In this document: one piece after another, positions 49,167 to 58,787 of the stretch | Numbering within the stretch: position 1 is the stretch's first letter | How the letters are laid out: the number at the start of each line of letters is the position of its first letter | Source: Acidovorax sp. SUPP3334 | GTDB taxonomy: Bacteria; Pseudomonadota; Gammaproteobacteria; Burkholderiales; Burkholderiaceae_C | Length of the DNA stretch: 64,000 nucleotides | Direction of reading: 5' to 3' | Assembly (NCBI RefSeq): GCF_030159055.1 | Contig: NZ_BQXQ01000005.1 | Span: forward strand, 112,580 to 176,579 | Program-made: the position numbers and the translations under genes | Notes under the pieces: model-generated | Told to the model about the DNA's origin: nothing | The model's input: only the letters and a program-made list of their open reading frames with translations | Databases searched by the model: none

Positions 49167-49583
49167 TCAAGGGATGGGTTGCGGGATCAGGTCTTCGATG
49201 ATGAGCCGGCGGTAATAGAACGCGGCTGCTGCGCCGTGCGGCTCCAGCGCCGCTTGCAGGGTTTCGGCATCATCGTCATCCCCGGCCTTCACCAAGAGGC
49301 CATGGTGCCCGGCGGATGCCAGATCCGAGATGCGGCGCACGATGACGCCTTCGGCACCCACCGAGGGCAGGGGCGTGTCGGCATTGCCCAGGGTGCGCAC
49401 GATGTGCTGCAAGATCGCGTCGGGTGGTGCGTGGGCGATGTCGGTGCGCTCTCCGCCGGCCGACAACGCTTCGGCGGCATCTCGCGCGCCGGCCTCATCG
49501 GGAAAGAGTGCGAAGACATAGCCGGTGGGGTAGAAGGTTCCGGCCGAGGACGTCATGTCCGGGTCGAGGACGAAGGGCTTCAT
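49167..49583 (-). CDS. hypothetical protein
   Basis: 138 residues from MKPFVLDPDMTSSAGTFYPTGYVFALFPDEAGARDAAEALSAGGE. It looks like a small cytoplasmic alpha/beta protein. The first half recalls stress proteins that begin with a ferredoxin-like strand-helix pattern, but I cannot assign a family. The end (AAAAFYYRRLIIEDLIPQPIP) is well-formed. It stands alone, with 190 bp to the GGDEF/EAL gene and 170 bp to the next gene; the latter gap contains a dispersed repeat. Confidence 0.7.
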   Translation of the reverse strand: MKPFVLDPDMTSSAGTFYPTGYVFALFPDEAGARDAAEALSAGGERTDIAHAPPDAILQHIVRTLGNADTPLPSVGAEGVIVRRISDLASAGHHGLLVKAGDDDDAETLQAALEPHGAAAAFYYRRLIIEDLIPQPIP

Positions 49584-49714
49584 GGGTTTCCTCTCGCTGT
49601 GGGTTCAACGCCCATTGAGCCTTCGTCTCGACCGCAGCGCTGTAGGGCAGGGCTCGGCAGGGGTGTCGGACGCCTCCCAGTGGCGCAAGTCCGGCTCGGC
49701 AGGGATAGGGATCA

Positions 49715-49770
49715 AAAAGGCCTGCAGCGCAATCAATACGCCGGCATATTGCTATTAAAAATGTAGCATC
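49715..49770 (+). repeat. dispersed repeat copy 4
   Basis: AAAGGCCTGCAGCGCAATC, then AATACGCCGGCATATTGC, then TATTAAAAATGTAGC. The block order is the same as in hrpA. It overlaps the end of the CSD-DUF1294 gene by about 16 bp. Confidence 0.7.
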
Positions 49771-50534
49771 ATCGCGCCTTGCCAAAAAAGCACCGCCACC
49801 AGCGCGACGCAATGCACCATCACCGTTGCCCAATAGGCCGAACGAAACGATGCCTTGCTGGACTTGTGCCGCAGCCATTGCTGCGCCCACCACGCAGCGG
49901 GCCACCCGCCCAGCACGGCCAGCAGGTGCAGGCGCCTTTCGCTGGCGCGCCATCCGCCGCTCTGCGCGGCGGCCTTGTCGGCCGCATAGACGGCGAACGT
50001 CACCATATTGAGGGCCGCCTGCGCTCCGAGCCACCACATCGGCAGCCGATGCGACCAGGCACCCCAGATCAGCAAGGCAAGCCATCCGGCCATCAGCGCC
50101 AGGGCGAGTGTTCCGCCTCGGGGTACGGGCTTTTCCTGCGCGCGCGGCCGGTTCGAAGGACTTGGCGAGCGGCCGCCGGCTTCCCGGCGTGGGCCTGTTT
50201 CGGCCGCATTGCCGCCGCGGGCCTGGGAAGGGCCGCGTGCTGATACTGGCTGCGGCCGTGTGCGCGGCGGCCGGGATGGAGGGTGGTCGCCCCCAGGCCA
50301 ATCAGGCCGCGCGCGTTGTGGCGACGTCGATCCGGCAGCACGCACCGCCACCGCCCGCGGCCCTTTGCCCCCGACATGGATCTCTTCATAGACGACGGCC
50401 ATGCCGGCCGCAGGGGCCGCAAAACCTTGCAGGTCGCGCACATGGAAGAACACATCGGCGCCCGTATCGCCGCTGCGAATGAAGCCGAAACCGCGCGTGG
50501 CGTCCCAGCGCAGGACGGTGCCTTGCTTGTGCAC
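49755..50534 (-). CDS. cold-shock domain / DUF1294 membrane protein
   Basis: 259 residues from a GTG start. The N-terminal 65 residues form a cold-shock domain (GTVLRWDATRGFGFIRSGDTGADVFFHVRDLQGF, with RNP-like motifs). A Pro/Arg-rich linker follows, then a DUF1294 domain with about four membrane segments (TLALALMAGWLALLIWGAW, MWWLGAQAALNMVTFAVYAADKAAA, LHLLAVLGGWPAAWWAQ, ATVMVHCVALVAVLFW). This fusion is a known architecture. It would tether a nucleic-acid-binding domain to the membrane; its function is unknown. The last codons lie within a dispersed repeat. Confidence 0.88.
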   Translation of the reverse strand: MHKQGTVLRWDATRGFGFIRSGDTGADVFFHVRDLQGFAAPAAGMAVVYEEIHVGGKGPRAVAVRAAGSTSPQRARPDWPGGDHPPSRPPRTRPQPVSARGPSQARGGNAAETGPRREAGGRSPSPSNRPRAQEKPVPRGGTLALALMAGWLALLIWGAWSHRLPMWWLGAQAALNMVTFAVYAADKAAAQSGGWRASERRLHLLAVLGGWPAAWWAQQWLRHKSSKASFRSAYWATVMVHCVALVAVLFWQGAMMLHF

Positions 50535-50537
50535 CGC

Positions 50538-51419
50538 TCAGCCCAGCGTGTGCAGGGGAACGTCCTCGCGCGTCGCGAGGCTGTCGAGCGCGCTGCGAGT
50601 CTGCTTTCGCAAAAACGCCGCGATGCCTGCGTGGGTGCCTGGCGACCGCGGGTCAGCGCCTGAGGGCAAACCGGCCGCAGCCACGAGCCGCGCGAAGAAA
50701 TGCGGCTCCAGCGCTGCAACCGCCACACGCCCGTCCGTGCAGGGATAGACCCGGTAGCCCGCATGCGCGCCGCCCACGTCGCCGTCCGGCAGGGTCAGCC
50801 CCCAGTCGCGCGGGTGGGCGAGCCACGCCGCTGCGTCCGACAACGCGATGTCAACGCACTCGCCCTGGCCCGACGCGGCGCGCGCCAGCTGCACCTGCAG
50901 CACGGCCTCGCTGGCCATCAGCGCGCCGCCCATGTCGGCGTAGAGGGTCGGGGGCAGTGCAGTGTCGGTGACCAGGCCGACGTGCGCCAGATAGGTCAGG
51001 TCATGCCCGGGCTCTTCGGCACGGGCACCGGGCGCGCCGACGATGCGCACCATCGACAACCGCGGGTAGCGGGCCTGCAGCGATTCCCAGCCCAGCCCGA
51101 GCTTGGCCAGCGCCGAGGGCCGAAACGAAGTGATGAGCACATCGGTGCGCGCCAGTTCAGCCTGCAGCTGGGCCTGGCCATCGTCCGTCTTGAGGTGCGC
51201 TTGCAGCACCCTGACGTGTTCGTGCATCGCCGCGTAGGCCCGCGGGCTGTACAACGCCATCGGGTCCGCGCTGGCGTGGCCTTCGGATGACGGGGGTTCG
51301 AGCTTGGTGCATTCGGCGCCCAGGCGCTGGCAGCGCAGCAGGGCGGCGGGCCCCGGCAGATTCAACGCCAGGCTCAGGATGCGCACACCCCGCAGGGGCA
51401 GCAGGTTGGAAAGGGTCAT
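50538..51419 (-). CDS. CaiB/BaiF (family III) CoA-transferase
   Basis: 293 residues from MTLSNLLPLRGVRILSLALNLPGPAALLRCQRLGAECTKLEPP, shorter than the usual 380-400. The N-terminal CoA-binding region and FRPSALAKLGLGWESLQARYPRLSMVRIVG are present, and DMGGALMASEAVLQVQLARAASGQGECVDIALSDAAA is preserved. The catalytic Asp is expected near PGHDLTYLAHVG, which has an Asp. It may be an alpha-methylacyl-CoA racemase-like short form. It lies 3 bp before the CSD-DUF1294 gene on the same strand. Confidence 0.85.
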   Translation of the reverse strand: MTLSNLLPLRGVRILSLALNLPGPAALLRCQRLGAECTKLEPPSSEGHASADPMALYSPRAYAAMHEHVRVLQAHLKTDDGQAQLQAELARTDVLITSFRPSALAKLGLGWESLQARYPRLSMVRIVGAPGARAEEPGHDLTYLAHVGLVTDTALPPTLYADMGGALMASEAVLQVQLARAASGQGECVDIALSDAAAWLAHPRDWGLTLPDGDVGGAHAGYRVYPCTDGRVAVAALEPHFFARLVAAAGLPSGADPRSPGTHAGIAAFLRKQTRSALDSLATREDVPLHTLG

Positions 51420-51683
51420 GGGCGGCCGATGGAAAAAGGTAAGGGGCGGTCGATGAAAGAACGGAGCAATGCGCCCCCGCACAGGCAGGTCGCGCGGCGG
51501 ATCCGCAGGCACTCCGCAGCGCGTGCGGGGCCGTGTCCCCCCGGTTATACAAAATTAACCCCTGCCTTACCTGCCCTGCGGTACGCCACCGCCGCGGCCG
51601 GCGCCCGCAAAATGCATGGCTCTTCAACACGGGCTATCAGTCAGCCTTGACGGGGATGCGCTCGGCGTTTTGGAGATAGCGCA

Positions 51684-51746
51684 TTTTTTGCTATTATTTT
51701 TATAGCTAAAGACCGCCGTATTAATTGCGCTGGAGGCCTGAAAGGC
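51684..51746 (-). repeat. dispersed repeat copy 5
   Basis: Read on the minus strand: GGCCTCCAGCGCAATTAATAC, GGCGGTC, then TTAGCTATAAAAATAATAGC. The TAGCTATAAAAATAATAGC part can form a short AT hairpin. It occupies most of what is recognisable in the 51420-51765 gap, where no gene is seen. Confidence 0.7.
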
Positions 51747-51765
51747 CATGAGTCCTTGACGCGGA

Positions 51766-52377
51766 TCAGGCGGGCAGGTCCATCTCGTCTTCAATCACGA
51801 GCCAATGCCAGCGGTCCCGGTAGCTCCGGGCCTTGGCCTGAAAGAGCGCGAAATGCGGGCACTGCGGGTTGGGGCGCAGGATGCCGGCATACAGTTCCTC
51901 AAGGCCATAGGGTGCATGAAGGACCGGCGCCGCCTCGGCCGTGGCGCCAGGCTGCAGGCCTACGCAAGTGCATGGCACCAGAAATCGTTCGATGCCATGG
52001 CGAGAGGACCGCAAGGCGCTGTAGGGGTGGCCGAACCACTGCTCGTACCAAAGGTGCACGCGGGCCTGGTTCTTGGCTTCCAGGGTGATCGGCAGATCCG
52101 CGAACAGGGCCGCCACACGGGCCTGGACCTGTCGTTCCGCCGCCTCGGAAAGATCCGAGCCATCGAAATAGAACACGTCGTAGTCCTTGATGTGGGCCGT
52201 CGGCGGCAAGCCTGCCTGCAGGTTCCACACGGTCTGGAACAGGCATCCCGCCACCCCCCACGCATCGGGCAACGCCAGAAGCGGCAAACGCTCCAGAATG
52301 GCCGCGTTGTGCGGGTTCTGGAGCGTCTCGCTCACGAAGCGGCGCCGCAGCACCGCATCGGGGGTCGATGGGTCCAT
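51766..52377 (-). CDS. nucleotidyltransferase-family protein (COG3575 type)
   Basis: 203 residues from MDPSTPDAVLRRRFVSETLQNPHNAAILERLPLLALPDAWGVAGCLFQTVWNL. The pattern DYDVFYFDGSDLSEAAERQVQARV carries the paired acidic residues of a minimal nucleotidyltransferase. KNQARVHLWYEQWFGHPY and CTCVGLQP follow, as in this uncharacterised family. The upstream extension (ORF to 52887) overlaps the aminotransferase gene and is not used. The physiological substrate is unknown. Confidence 0.85.
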   Translation of the reverse strand: MDPSTPDAVLRRRFVSETLQNPHNAAILERLPLLALPDAWGVAGCLFQTVWNLQAGLPPTAHIKDYDVFYFDGSDLSEAAERQVQARVAALFADLPITLEAKNQARVHLWYEQWFGHPYSALRSSRHGIERFLVPCTCVGLQPGATAEAAPVLHAPYGLEELYAGILRPNPQCPHFALFQAKARSYRDRWHWLVIEDEMDLPA

Positions 52378-52478
52378 CCATTCAGGGCTTGCCGGCCGAG
52401 CTGTCGAAAGCGGCGTTACCGGCTGAGGCAGCCCTGCGCCCGGACCGGGTAAGGCTGACAGAACGACCCGAAGGGTCT

Positions 52479-53675
52479 TCAGACCACTTTGGCAATCGAC
52501 TGGCAGACGTAGTCGATGTTCTTGCTGTTGAGGGCGGCGACGCACATGCGGCCCGTGTCGGTGCCGTACACGCCGAACTCGCTGCGCAGGCGCACCATCT
52601 GGTCCTTGGACAGCCCCGAGTAGCTGAACATGCCGATCTGGCTGGTGATGAACGACATGTCCTGCTTCACGCCGGCCGCCTTCAGGCCATCGACGAGCTT
52701 CTGGCGCATGGCCTTGATGCGCACGCGCATCTCGCCCAGTTCCTTTTCCCACAGGGCACGCAACTCGGGGTTGCCGAGCACGGCCGCGACGACAGCGCCG
52801 CCGTGGATGGGTGGGTTGGAATAGTTGGTGCGAATGGCGATCTTGAGCTGGCTCAGCACGCGGCTGGCTTCTTCCTTGTCGGCGCACAGCACCGACAGGC
52901 CGCCCACGCGCTCGCCGTACAGGCTGAAGCTCTTGCTGAACGAGGTGGAGACGAAGAAGTTCAGGCCGGCGGCGACGAATTTACCGATCACCGCGCCGTC
53001 TTCGGCGATGCCGTGGCCGAAGCCCTGGTAGGCCATGTCCAGGAACGGCGTCAGGCCCTTGGCCTTGACCACCGCGATCACCTGGTCCCACTGCTCGGCC
53101 GTGATGTCATAGCCGGTGGGGTTGTGGCAGCAGGCATGCAGCACGACGATGGTGCCGGCTGCAGCGGCGTTCAGGCTGGCGAGCATGCCTTCGAAGTTCA
53201 CGCCGCGCTTGGCCGCATCGTAGTAGGCGTAGGTGTCGACCACGAAACCGGCGTTGGTGAACAGCGCGCGGTGGTTTTCCCAGCTCGGATCGGAGATCAG
53301 CACCTTAGCGTCGGGGCTGACCTTCTTCAGAAAGTCGGCGCCGATCTTGAGTCCACCCGTTCCGCCGATGGCCTGCACCGTGGCCACGCGGCCGGAAGTG
53401 ACGGGCTCGCTGTCCGCGCCGAACACCAGGGCCTTCACGGCGTTGTCATAGGCCACGATGCCGTCGATGGGCAGGTAGCCGCGCGCGGCGGGCTTTTCCA
53501 TCATGGTCTTTTCGGCCGCTTGAACGCATTGCAGCAGGGGCAGCTTGCCGTTGTCGTCGAAATACACGCCCACGCCGAGATTGACCTTGTTCGGGTTGGT
53601 GTCCGCGTTGTATTGCTCATTCAGACCCAGGATCGGGTCGCGGGGGGCCATTTCGACGGCGGTGAACAGAGACAT
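52479..53675 (-). CDS. aspartate/aromatic amino acid aminotransferase
   Basis: A class I PLP-dependent aminotransferase, 398 residues from MSLFTAVEMAPRDPILGLNEQYNADTNPNKVNLGVGVYFD. The PLP lysine is in STSFSKSFSLYGERVGG. Other marks are HACCHNPTGYDITAEQW, PFLDMAYQGFGHG, and the C-terminal Arg region VYGTDTGRMCVAALN. Sequence alone does not separate AspC from TyrB. It is divergent from uvrB across about 105 bp. Confidence 0.95.
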   Translation of the reverse strand: MSLFTAVEMAPRDPILGLNEQYNADTNPNKVNLGVGVYFDDNGKLPLLQCVQAAEKTMMEKPAARGYLPIDGIVAYDNAVKALVFGADSEPVTSGRVATVQAIGGTGGLKIGADFLKKVSPDAKVLISDPSWENHRALFTNAGFVVDTYAYYDAAKRGVNFEGMLASLNAAAAGTIVVLHACCHNPTGYDITAEQWDQVIAVVKAKGLTPFLDMAYQGFGHGIAEDGAVIGKFVAAGLNFFVSTSFSKSFSLYGERVGGLSVLCADKEEASRVLSQLKIAIRTNYSNPPIHGGAVVAAVLGNPELRALWEKELGEMRVRIKAMRQKLVDGLKAAGVKQDMSFITSQIGMFSYSGLSKDQMVRLRSEFGVYGTDTGRMCVAALNSKNIDYVCQSIAKVV

Positions 53676-53780
53676 TGAATAGTCCTTGGAGGTTGGAAAT
53701 CTGACGTTGCGCCCCAAGCTGCGATAGGCTTTCGGGTCAACCGCAGATTTTAGCGGCCCACGCAAGCGGACCCTCACACC

Positions 53781-55862
53781 ATGCACCCAGTCATCTCAGA
53801 ACCCGTGACCGGCCAGTTCGTCAGCTTCGCGGACTCGCCGTTCGAGCTGTATCAGCCCTATCCCCCGGCGGGCGACCAACCCGAGGCCATCGATAAGCTC
53901 GTGGAAGGCGTCAAGGACGGCGAGGTCTTCCAGACCCTGCTGGGAGTGACGGGCTCCGGCAAGACATTCACCATGGCCAACGTGATTGCGCGGATGGGGC
54001 GCCCGGCCATCGTTTTCGCGCCCAACAAGACGCTGGCCGCCCAGCTCTACAGCGAATTCCGTGAGTTCTTTCCCAAGAACGCTGTCGAGTACTTCGTGAG
54101 CTACTACGACTATTACCAGCCGGAAGCCTATGTTCCGCAGCGCGACCTTTTCATCGAAAAGGATTCGGCGATCAACGAGCACATCGAGCAGATGCGCTTG
54201 TCTTGCACCAAGAGCCTGATGGAACGGCGCGACGTGGTCATCGTGGCCACCGTTTCGGCGATCTACGGTATCGGCGAGCCCGAGAGCTACCACCGCATGG
54301 TGATGACGCTGCGCGTGGGAGACAAGCTGAGCCAGCGCGACGTGATCGGGCAGTTGATCCGCATGCAGTACCAGCGCAACGAGCAAGATTTCAGCCGCGG
54401 CAAGTTCCGCGTGCGCGGCGACACCATCGATGTGTTTCCGGCCGAGCATTCCGAGTTGGCCATCCGCATCGAATTGTTCGACGACGAAATCGAAAGCCTG
54501 CAGCTGTTCGATCCGCTCACCGGCCGCGTCAAACAGAAGATTCCACGGTTCACGGTGTACCCGAGCAGCCATTACGTGACGCCCCGTGACAAGGTGCTCA
54601 CGGCGGTGGAGACGATCAAGCTCGAGCTGGCGGAGCGCCTGGGTCAGTTCGTGTCTGAAGGCAAGCTGGTGGAGGCGCAGCGCCTTGAGCAGCGAACGCG
54701 CTTTGATCTGGAAATGCTCAGCGAAGTCGGGCATTGCAAGGGCATCGAGAACTACACGCGCCATCTATCGGGCGCTGCGCCGGGCGATCCGCCCAGCACG
54801 CTGACGGATTACCTGCCCAGCGATGCACTCATGTTCCTGGACGAGAGCCATCAAATGATCGGCCAACTCAATGCCATGTACAGCGGCGACCGCTCCCGCA
54901 AAACGACCTTGGTCGAATACGGCTTTCGATTGCCGTCGGCACTGGACAACCGGCCGCTCAAGTTCGAGGAGTTCGAGACGCGGATGCGTCAGGTGATCTT
55001 CGTCTCGGCCACACCGGCCGACTACGAAAAGACCCATTCGGGGCAGGTGGTGGACCAGGTGGTCCGACCCACCGGGCTGATCGACCCAGAAGTCGAAGTG
55101 CGCCCCGCCACACACCAGGTGGACGACGTGTTGCAGGAGATACGCATCCGCGTGGAAAAGGGTGAGCGCGTGCTTATCACCACGCTGACCAAGCGGATGG
55201 CCGAGCAATTGACGGATTATCTGAGCGACAACGGCGTCAAGGTGCGCTATCTGCACTCGGACATCGACACCGTCGAACGCGTGGAGATCATCCGCGACCT
55301 GCGTCTTGGCGCGTTCGACGTGCTGGTGGGCATCAATCTGCTGCGTGAGGGCTTGGACATTCCCGAGGTTTCGCTGGTGGCGATCCTGGATGCCGACAAA
55401 GAGGGCTTCCTACGGGCGGAGCGGAGTTTGATCCAGACGATTGGCCGCGCTGCACGTAACTTGAATGGCAAGGCCATCCTCTACGCCGACCGCGTCACCG
55501 AATCCATGAAAAAAGCCATCGGTGAAACGGAACGACGGCGCATCAAGCAGATCGCACACAACGAAGAGCACGGAATTACGCCGCGTAGCATTGTCAAGCA
55601 GGTGCGAGACCTGATTGACGGGGTCTACAGCGAAAAAGCCGGTAAGGAAGCGGATCGTCTGGAGCAGGAATCGATGCGCCGGGCGCAGGTTGAAGATATG
55701 TCCGAAAAAGACGTTGCCCGAGAAATCAAGCGACTGGAAAAGCTCATGCTGGAGCACGCCCGGAATCTGGAGTTCGAGCAAGCAGCGCGGGTTCGCGATC
55801 AATTGGGGCAACTCAAGGCACAGGCTTTCGGAGCGGCAGGCGGCGATCACGTTGCGTTGTGA
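53781..55862 (+). CDS. uvrB: UvrABC excinuclease subunit B
   Basis: The DNA-damage verification helicase of nucleotide excision repair. 693 residues. Walker A is [15 protein letters not shown], and the Tyr-rich beta-hairpin is [33 protein letters not shown] is the Walker B region, [43 protein letters not shown] covers motifs V-VI, and the C-terminal UVR domain ([30 protein letters not shown]) binds UvrC. No clear CTGT-N8-ACAG box was found upstream within the 105-bp gap, so SOS control here is unproven. Confidence 0.98.
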   Translation: MHPVISEPVTGQFVSFADSPFELYQPYPPAGDQPEAIDKLVEGVKDGEVFQTLLGVTGSGKTFTMANVIARMGRPAIVFAPNKTLAAQLYSEFREFFPKNAVEYFVSYYDYYQPEAYVPQRDLFIEKDSAINEHIEQMRLSCTKSLMERRDVVIVATVSAIYGIGEPESYHRMVMTLRVGDKLSQRDVIGQLIRMQYQRNEQDFSRGKFRVRGDTIDVFPAEHSELAIRIELFDDEIESLQLFDPLTGRVKQKIPRFTVYPSSHYVTPRDKVLTAVETIKLELAERLGQFVSEGKLVEAQRLEQRTRFDLEMLSEVGHCKGIENYTRHLSGAAPGDPPSTLTDYLPSDALMFLDESHQMIGQLNAMYSGDRSRKTTLVEYGFRLPSALDNRPLKFEEFETRMRQVIFVSATPADYEKTHSGQVVDQVVRPTGLIDPEVEVRPATHQVDDVLQEIRIRVEKGERVLITTLTKRMAEQLTDYLSDNGVKVRYLHSDIDTVERVEIIRDLRLGAFDVLVGINLLREGLDIPEVSLVAILDADKEGFLRAERSLIQTIGRAARNLNGKAILYADRVTESMKKAIGETERRRIKQIAHNEEHGITPRSIVKQVRDLIDGVYSEKAGKEADRLEQESMRRAQVEDMSEKDVAREIKRLEKLMLEHARNLEFEQAARVRDQLGQLKAQAFGAAGGDHVAL

Positions 55863-55937
55863 CGGCCTCGCCAGCGACGGATCGGGAGGAAAAGTGACTG
55901 ATGGGTTTTGTTACCCGACAAAAACAATAGGGATTTG

Positions 55938-55946
55938 TGCTATACT
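55938..55946 (+). promoter_or_regulatory. probable extended -10 of the isc operon
   Basis: TGC-TATACT forms an extended -10; a good -35 is not visible. The following TTGGGTGAAGTACTCAAC has partial dyad symmetry and could be an IscR site, but it does not match the E. coli consensus closely. Confidence 0.35.
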
Positions 55947-56108
55947 TGGGTGAAGTACTCAACAAAACAGCCCAACGATGAAGGGCTCCCAAGTCTCTGC
56001 CTTCAAGCGTGAGACACGGAGTTAGGGGCGGAGACGGTGCCTCAGGCGGCAATCATGTTGCCTCGGGGCGTTTCTATAACGAACAAGCCTGAAGACAAGG
56101 AGCTTGCG

Positions 56109-56645
56109 ATGCGTCTCACTACCAAAGGCCGTTTTGCGGTCACCGCCATGATCGATCTGGCCCTGCGCCAGAACAATGGCCCTGTCACTCTGGCGGCGAT
56201 CAGCCAGCGGCAACAAATTTCGCTCTCGTACCTGGAGCAATTGTTCGGCAAACTGCGCCGACATGAGCTCGTCGAATCCACGCGCGGACCTGGTGGCGGC
56301 TACACCCTGGCACGCAAGGCGGCAGACATCACTGTGGCGGACATCATCGTCTCCGTGGATGAGCCGATCGATGCCACGCAATGTGGGGGCAAGGAAAACT
56401 GCCTGGGCGAAGCAGGTCGCTGCATGACGCATGAACTCTGGGCCTCACTGAACCAGCGCATGGTCGAGTTCCTGGATTCGGTCACGCTCCAAAAGTTGGT
56501 GGACGACCAACTGGCAAAAGGCGTGCAGATCGAAGACAAACCTGTGGTGCGCCGCGCCATTTCCACCACGCCGGTCGTCAAGCCGATTCGCGTCAACGCG
56601 CCCAATTCGGTTTTCGCGTTGGGCAACGTGTTCGCCAAATCGTGA
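56109..56645 (+). CDS. iscR: Rrf2-family iron-sulfur cluster regulator IscR
   Basis: Represses the isc operon when loaded with a [2Fe-2S] cluster. 178 residues from MRLTTKGRFAVTAMIDLALRQ; the 24-residue upstream extension is not conserved. The winged helix includes QQISLSYLEQLFGKLRRHELVESTRGPGGGYTLAR. Cluster cysteines are C92, C98 and C104, spaced as in E. coli, so the sensor is intact. First gene of the isc operon. Confidence 0.97.
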   Translation: MRLTTKGRFAVTAMIDLALRQNNGPVTLAAISQRQQISLSYLEQLFGKLRRHELVESTRGPGGGYTLARKAADITVADIIVSVDEPIDATQCGGKENCLGEAGRCMTHELWASLNQRMVEFLDSVTLQKLVDDQLAKGVQIEDKPVVRRAISTTPVVKPIRVNAPNSVFALGNVFAKS

Positions 56646-56734
56646 TCGGATGCCCGGCTTGCGCCGGGCTATCGCCACACGCCGGATTTTTTGATTTCTG
56701 ACTCTCGCCAGCCAGACACTTTACTGAGCCAGCC

Positions 56735-57955
56735 ATGGACATGACCCCGCACTTTCCAATCTACCTCGACTACGGTGCCACCACACCAGTGGACCCGAGG
56801 GTCGTGGACGCCATGATTCCCTGGTTGCGGGAGCACTTCGGCAATCCCGCATCGCGGAGCCATGCGTGGGGTTGGGAGGCTGAGGAAGCGGTTGAAAATG
56901 CCCGCGTTGAAGTCGCTCGTTTGATCAACGCCGATCCTCGTGAAATCGTTTGGACAAGCGGAGCGACCGAGTCCAATAATCTCGCCATCAAAGGGGCAGG
57001 GCAGTTCTACAAAGGCAAGGGAAAACATCTCATCACGGTGAAAACCGAGCACAAAGCGGTGCTGGACACGATGCGTGAGATGGAGCGTCAAGGTTTTGAA
57101 GTGACCTACTTGGACGTCCAGGAAAATGGCCTGCTTGATTTTGAAGTTCTCAAAGCAGCCATTCGCCCTGACACCATCTTGCTGAGCGTGATGTTCGTCA
57201 ACAACGAGATTGGCGTCATTCAGGATCTGTATGCCATTGGCGCAATGTGCCGAGAAAAAGGCATCATCTTCCATGTCGATGCGGCTCAGGCCACAGGCAA
57301 GGTGGATATTGATCTATCGACACTGCCAGTGGATCTAATGAGTCTGGCGTCGCACAAAACGTATGGCCCCAAAGGCATCGGTGCGTTGTATGTGCGCCGC
57401 AAGCCCCGCGTACGCCTGGAGGCCCAAATGCACGGTGGCGGGCATGAGCGCGGCATGCGTTCCGGCACTTTGCCGACGCACCAGATCGTGGGTATGGGAG
57501 AGGCTTTCCGCATTGCTCGCGAAGAAATGGCGCAAGACTTGGCGAAAGCCAAGGCGTTGCAAAAGCGTCTATTGGACGGCTTGCAAGACATCGAGCAGGT
57601 ATTTGTCAATGGGGACATGGAGCATCGTGTCCCTCACAACCTGAACATCAGCTTCAACTATGTCGAAGGCGAATCGCTGATCATGGGAATCAAAGGATTG
57701 GCGGTCTCGTCGGGCTCTGCCTGCACATCTGCCAGCCTGGAGCCTAGCTATGTCCTGCGTGCCTTGGGGCGAAGTGATGAGTTGGCGCACAGCAGCTTGC
57801 GCATGACCATCGGTCGCTTCACGACCGAAGAGGAAATCGACTATGCGGTGTCCACTATTCGCCTTAACGTGGCGAAATTGCGTGAACTCAGCCCGTTGTG
57901 GGAAATGTACAAAGACGGCGTGGACATCAGCGCCATTCAGTGGGCCGCGCATTGA
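56735..57955 (+). CDS. iscS: cysteine desulfurase IscS
   Basis: Takes sulfur from cysteine for Fe-S clusters and tRNA thiolation. 406 residues. The PLP lysine is in [17 protein letters not shown] and the catalytic Cys loop is [22 protein letters not shown]. The [10 protein letters not shown] motif is present. It lies 89 bp after iscR and 34 bp before iscU. Confidence 0.98.
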   Translation: MDMTPHFPIYLDYGATTPVDPRVVDAMIPWLREHFGNPASRSHAWGWEAEEAVENARVEVARLINADPREIVWTSGATESNNLAIKGAGQFYKGKGKHLITVKTEHKAVLDTMREMERQGFEVTYLDVQENGLLDFEVLKAAIRPDTILLSVMFVNNEIGVIQDLYAIGAMCREKGIIFHVDAAQATGKVDIDLSTLPVDLMSLASHKTYGPKGIGALYVRRKPRVRLEAQMHGGGHERGMRSGTLPTHQIVGMGEAFRIAREEMAQDLAKAKALQKRLLDGLQDIEQVFVNGDMEHRVPHNLNISFNYVEGESLIMGIKGLAVSSGSACTSASLEPSYVLRALGRSDELAHSSLRMTIGRFTTEEEIDYAVSTIRLNVAKLRELSPLWEMYKDGVDISAIQWAAH

Positions 57956-57989
57956 TCGCGACGCACACCAGATTCAAGAGGTAAACATC

Positions 57990-58388
57990 ATGGCTTATTC
58001 AGACAAAGTGATCGACCATTACGAGAATCCCCGCAACGTAGGGTCGTTCGACAAAGGTGATGATTCGGTGGGTACGGGCATGGTGGGTGCGCCTGCCTGC
58101 GGCGACGTCATGAAGCTGCAGATCAAGGTCAATCCAGAAACCGGCGTGATCGAAGACGCCCGCTTCAAGACCTATGGTTGTGGCTCTGCCATTGCTTCCT
58201 CTTCTCTCGTCACCGAATGGGTCAAGGGTAAAACGCTGGACGAAGCTGCAGCGCTCAAGAACGCCGAAATTGCGCAGGAACTGGCCTTGCCTCCTGTCAA
58301 GATTCATTGCTCCATTCTTGCGGAAGACGCTATCAAGGCAGCCGTGCAAGACTACAAGGCCAAGCACTCTGCTATGGCTGCTGCTTGA
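57990..58388 (+). CDS. iscU: Fe-S cluster scaffold IscU
   Basis: 132 residues. Cluster ligands are C37 (GAPACGDV), C64 (YGCGSA) and C107 (KIHCSILAED), and the assembly Asp39 is present. The LPPVK motif (100-104) that HscA recognises is intact. AAGAGGTAAAC precedes the ATG. It works with IscS, IscA, HscA/HscB and ferredoxin encoded around it. Confidence 0.98.
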   Translation: MAYSDKVIDHYENPRNVGSFDKGDDSVGTGMVGAPACGDVMKLQIKVNPETGVIEDARFKTYGCGSAIASSSLVTEWVKGKTLDEAAALKNAEIAQELALPPVKIHCSILAEDAIKAAVQDYKAKHSAMAAA

Positions 58389-58400
58389 GCGGATGGTGAC

Positions 58401-58724
58401 ATGGCAATCACGTTGACCGAAGCTGCGGCACGACATGTGAGCCGTTATCTGTCTCGCCGTGGCAAGGGTGTCGGAGTCCGGCTGGGCGTGAAGACGACCG
58501 GCTGCTCTGGCTTGGCCTACAAGCTGGAATATGTGGATGAGCAGGGTCCGGAAGACATGGTCTTCGAAGACCATGGTGTGAAAGTTCTCATCGATCCGAA
58601 AAGTCTGGCCTACATCGATGGGACCCAGCTTGATTTTGTGCGTGAGGGTTTGAACGAAGGTTTCAAATTCAATAATCCAAACGAGCGGGATCGATGCGGA
58701 TGCGGGGAGAGCTTTAGGGTCTGA
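58401..58724 (+). CDS. iscA: A-type iron-sulfur carrier IscA
   Basis: 107 residues. The three conserved cysteines are C35 (TTGCSGLAY), C99 and C101 (DRCGCGESF). It lies 12 bp after iscU. A strong intrinsic terminator follows at 58748, before hscB. Confidence 0.97.
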   Translation: MAITLTEAAARHVSRYLSRRGKGVGVRLGVKTTGCSGLAYKLEYVDEQGPEDMVFEDHGVKVLIDPKSLAYIDGTQLDFVREGLNEGFKFNNPNERDRCGCGESFRV

Positions 58725-58747
58725 CACTTCTTTCACCGTTGCCTATC

Positions 58748-58781
58748 AACCGCCAACGCATTCCGTGCTGGCGGTTTTTTT
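58748..58781 (+). terminator. intrinsic terminator inside the isc operon
   Basis: Stem AACCGCCA with TGGCGGTT, a 13-nt loop and seven T in a row. It ends 7 bp before the hscB ATG. It should lower hscB-hscA-fdx expression relative to iscRSUA unless read through. Confidence 0.8.
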
Positions 58782-58787
58782 CTTGAC

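Noticed and set aside
53690..53780. A LexA operator before uvrB
   Set aside because: No CTGT-N8-ACAG or CTGT-N8-CCAG was found in the gap.
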